Source: Echinococcus granulosus (taxonomy: Eukaryota > Platyhelminthes > Cestoda > Cyclophyllidea > Taeniidae). Taken from it: 64,000 bases of DNA. Positions within the stretch are counted from its first letter, which is position 1. Each line of letters begins with the position of its first letter. The notes beneath the pieces were generated by a model. It made no database searches and was not told the DNA's origin. It saw only the letters and a list, made by a program, of their open reading frames with translations. The position numbers were made by a program, and so were the translations under genes. This document shows, in pieces, positions 62,401 through 64,000 of this stretch. The stretch is from contig NW_020170384.1 in assembly GCF_000524195.1 (NCBI RefSeq), forward strand, positions 1,612,517 to 1,676,516, read 5' to 3'.

Positions 62401-64000
62401 TGGTCTCTAGTAGCCTAAATTGGTAAAATCGGCCTCGACTATTCGTATGCTGCTTATATTTCTGGTTTTCTACGTGCTACCTTCTTGAATTGGGTCGATG
62501 TTACGAGTCATGAGTTCATTTGGAGTGGTCATATTACCAATTAGCGGTGTAAATTTTGATGAGTTTTGCCATTTGGTTGCATTAAATGGCAACAATAAGG
62601 CCACTTTTCAAGTGTACAGACCACATTAACTCTCCCATCTTGTGCCAGAGGCTATATGAATTCAGCTTGATTTTCTCACATAAGTAGCATGTGACCTTTC
62701 ATTTCTCAAGTGAAATTTCAGTATCACAGTAGCAAAATCAGTTTCCCATGAATTGTTCTCTCTTCTTGAGTTTCATCGTCTCAGTCCTATTTCCTGTTGT
62801 TCGTACTATTATTCATGATCGTTTAAGCAAGTGAATTATTATAAATCTCTATCTTAATGCTTTCATTTCTGTAGGAGTGAAATCGTCTGCTCAGAAATGC
62901 GATTTTATCCACTCGCATTTTCTTCTCTTAATTGCACCGTTTTTGAATTCGCGTTTACTTTTTTCTTAGTAGTTGTAGATGTGGTCGCTTTCTTTGACGG
63001 CATTTCTCGTTGTTAGCCTTCACAATTCCCACTTTTTTTCACTTTCGATGCCAGGTGAATTTAGCGTTTTTTTTTGCTAAAAGTTTTCTGCTCATCTAAT
63101 GGGGAATTGTGTGACTCCCGTTTTTTGAAGTTTGATGGCATGCAAACGCTCATCATAATGCGTGCAGATCAGATGAACTGCTTCCTCTTTTATCACTTCA
63201 AAGGCTACGCGAATCTGCTTTAAATTTCCTTGAAACGTATGTACTTAATCACTGACGCATTGGGTGAATTTTTTGCTTTCGAAGATGACTTCTTCGTTGC
63301 CTTTGTGGCAAAATTTCTCCTTTATTAGCCAACATTTTGATTTGATTTAATTTATTGGAGTAGTCCGCTAGAGTTTTTAGTGAGGAGTTATAGAATCGTT
63401 TTGACACTTAAGCGGTGAAGAAGTTGAAAGGAATGCTAATGATTATCTGCTGTAATTTATTCAACTGATTATCAACTCAACAATGCTTGCATGTGATTCA
63501 AACGAGCCGTTTCCTATTTCTTTATTCCAAGGATTATGCAAACAGTGGGATCTCTGTTTCTTAATGATTCTCGTGAATGTGGCCTAATCTGACAAGGAGT
63601 TGTGTGATCTCTTGCCCTGGAAGTCGAATTTTAGCTTTCGAGAGTGGGTTTTTTATTTGTTTTACTGCACAATTTAATGGGATCTCCGTGAGAGCCTCGA
63701 AGGCTTTTTCTGTGAGCAATTTTACATTGATGTTTCACGAAATTTGCCAGAATCGTTTAACAGTGAAAAGACAAGGTAATCATAATTAATATTTTTTTCT
63801 AAAATTTTACTGGTTTATCCTTTGGCAACCATAAATTGTACTATTTTTTGTTGTCTGCGGACAAGTATTTCCACCATCCACTTTTTTCATGGCGTTAGCC
63901 ACTCCAAACAATAAGGTTATTCAATTGTATACCCAGGAGTTATTTGCATTTATTTTTGTAGAAATCTTGTTCCATGAAGTACTGACAGGGCATATCAGGT
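53460..64000 (+). CDS. EFR3: EFR3 homolog (PI4-kinase III alpha membrane scaffold), 3' end beyond window
   Basis: EFR3 anchors TTC7 and PI4KIIIalpha at the plasma membrane for PI4P synthesis. Exons: 53460-53558, 53598-53710, 53741-53895, 53931-54045, 54083-54211, 54301-54435, 54583-54661, 54790-54888, 56278-56358, 57434-57597, 57677-57919, 58975-59053, 59337-59459, 59808-59981, 61723-61799; all join in phase (588 aa so far; human EFR3A is 821). Near the N terminus C-G-P-C (residues 13-16) may replace the family's palmitoylated cysteines. Matches in order: KWVKVVDNIY, KPDKLDNIAKYL, VRLAGIKGLQGVVRKT, DNHRLWTPSDF, AKGAIGPDVF, ALIDRHNNAPKL, SRQDILFMKK, ERAPYLLPDVAFNRK. The exon 6 donor was chosen by phase. 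A possible further exon starts about 63961, but its phase needs an unseen exon first. An intronless gene lies within intron 8. Confidence 0.95.
55371..56105 (+). CDS. Intronless nested gene, predicted N-myristoylated protein of unknown function
   Basis: A 244-codon uninterrupted frame inside EFR3 intron 8 (54889-56277), same strand. The open frame continues 49 codons upstream, but I start it at the ATG at 55371: its context (A at -3, G at +4) is good and the product begins MGAGQSN, which fits the N-myristoylation pattern (Gly2, Ser6). Residues about 60-150 are Ser/Pro/Gly/His-rich and probably disordered. The C-terminal half is compact (LTVYIKTPLQRAG, AERYLAGLERQYNCSIML, IRKLRIVGTNCQDVL) and loosely recalls a KH-type RNA-binding fold; that is inference only. 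AATAAA signals follow at about 56133-56150, about 30-45 nt past the stop, supporting an independent transcript. No family was recognised. Confidence 0.68.
   Translation: MGAGQSNHKLQPPSLHNIRFNRGNSQRIFSHKALPGSDGHALGVVGVGDLESSNPPSSFESESASVSLSHSFTLAGSASSSPTPPIETVMMLLGESKPPREKGGSRKGKPVSCGDEATGERQHHHPQPRKRAPLGFSIMPAGGVALTVYIKTPLQRAGTEDWKVFGKKAERYLAGLERQYNCSIMLFDRQSWFRGVPIRKLRIVGTNCQDVLKCKGGLPTFISENLITSEDNYVDTLGYQFHVR
56132..56152 (+). terminator. Polyadenylation signals of the nested gene
   Basis: Overlapping AATAAA copies in an AAATAAATAAAATAAATAAA run shortly after the stop codon at 56103-56105. Confidence 0.55.
59982..61722 (+). other. EFR3: EFR3 intron 14 (1.7 kb)
   Basis: Donor GGC|GTAAGT and acceptor CTCTCAG, phase 0. 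It contains an ATTT-rich run near 60720-60736 and no recognised gene. Confidence 0.7.
61800..64000 (+). other. EFR3: EFR3 intron 15 and unresolved right edge
   Basis: Begins with donor GTAAGT after N-T-Q-E-(T). Short plus-strand frames (for example 61888-62184) are hydrophobic but unlike EFR3. A 3' splice-like TTTTTGTAG before 63961 could start a further exon reading I-L-F-H-E-V-L-T-G-H-I-R, which needs a different entry phase. Confidence 0.4.

Overview
This is a eukaryotic window, almost certainly from a flatworm (Platyhelminthes, probably a parasitic neodermatan; the class cannot be fixed from sequence alone). The reasons are AT-rich intergenic DNA, multi-exon genes with GT-AG introns, and many very small introns (30-48 nt) crowded toward the 5' ends of genes, with introns of 1-9 kb elsewhere. 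I read the genes by splicing open segments together in phase and comparing the products with protein families from memory; no search was run.

Layout, left to right. (1) 1079-15322, minus strand: a complete three-exon DEG/ENaC-family sodium channel with introns of 3.4 and 9.2 kb. (2) About 15.3-21.5 kb: intergenic, with at least three diverged copies of an unnamed interspersed repeat. (3) 21562-24029, plus: a Fanconi anemia group I (FANCI)-like gene that looks shortened at both ends. (4) 25137-50807, plus: a 40-exon ATM (PIKK) kinase gene from the TAN motif to the FATC end, interrupted by a 100-N assembly gap. (5) 51929-52986, minus: NUS1 (NgBR, a cis-prenyltransferase subunit), spread over five short exons. 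(6) 53460 to beyond the right edge, plus: EFR3, the plasma-membrane scaffold for PI4-kinase III alpha. One EFR3 intron contains an intronless gene (55371-56105) with a predicted N-myristoylation signal and an unknown product.

Functionally, FANCI and ATM sit in tandem and both belong to the DNA-damage response. NUS1 and EFR3 are divergent, with 473 nt between start codons, and may share a promoter region. ATM and NUS1 converge. The most striking structural signal is intron size: in ATM introns rise from 33-45 nt at the 5' end to 1.1-2.8 kb at the 3' end, and FANCI-like, NUS1 and EFR3 also carry runs of micro-introns. Two EFR3 micro-introns (39 and 30 nt) are in frame and stop-free, so splicing or retention would both give protein. 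No rRNA, tRNA, CRISPR array or complete transposon was recognised.
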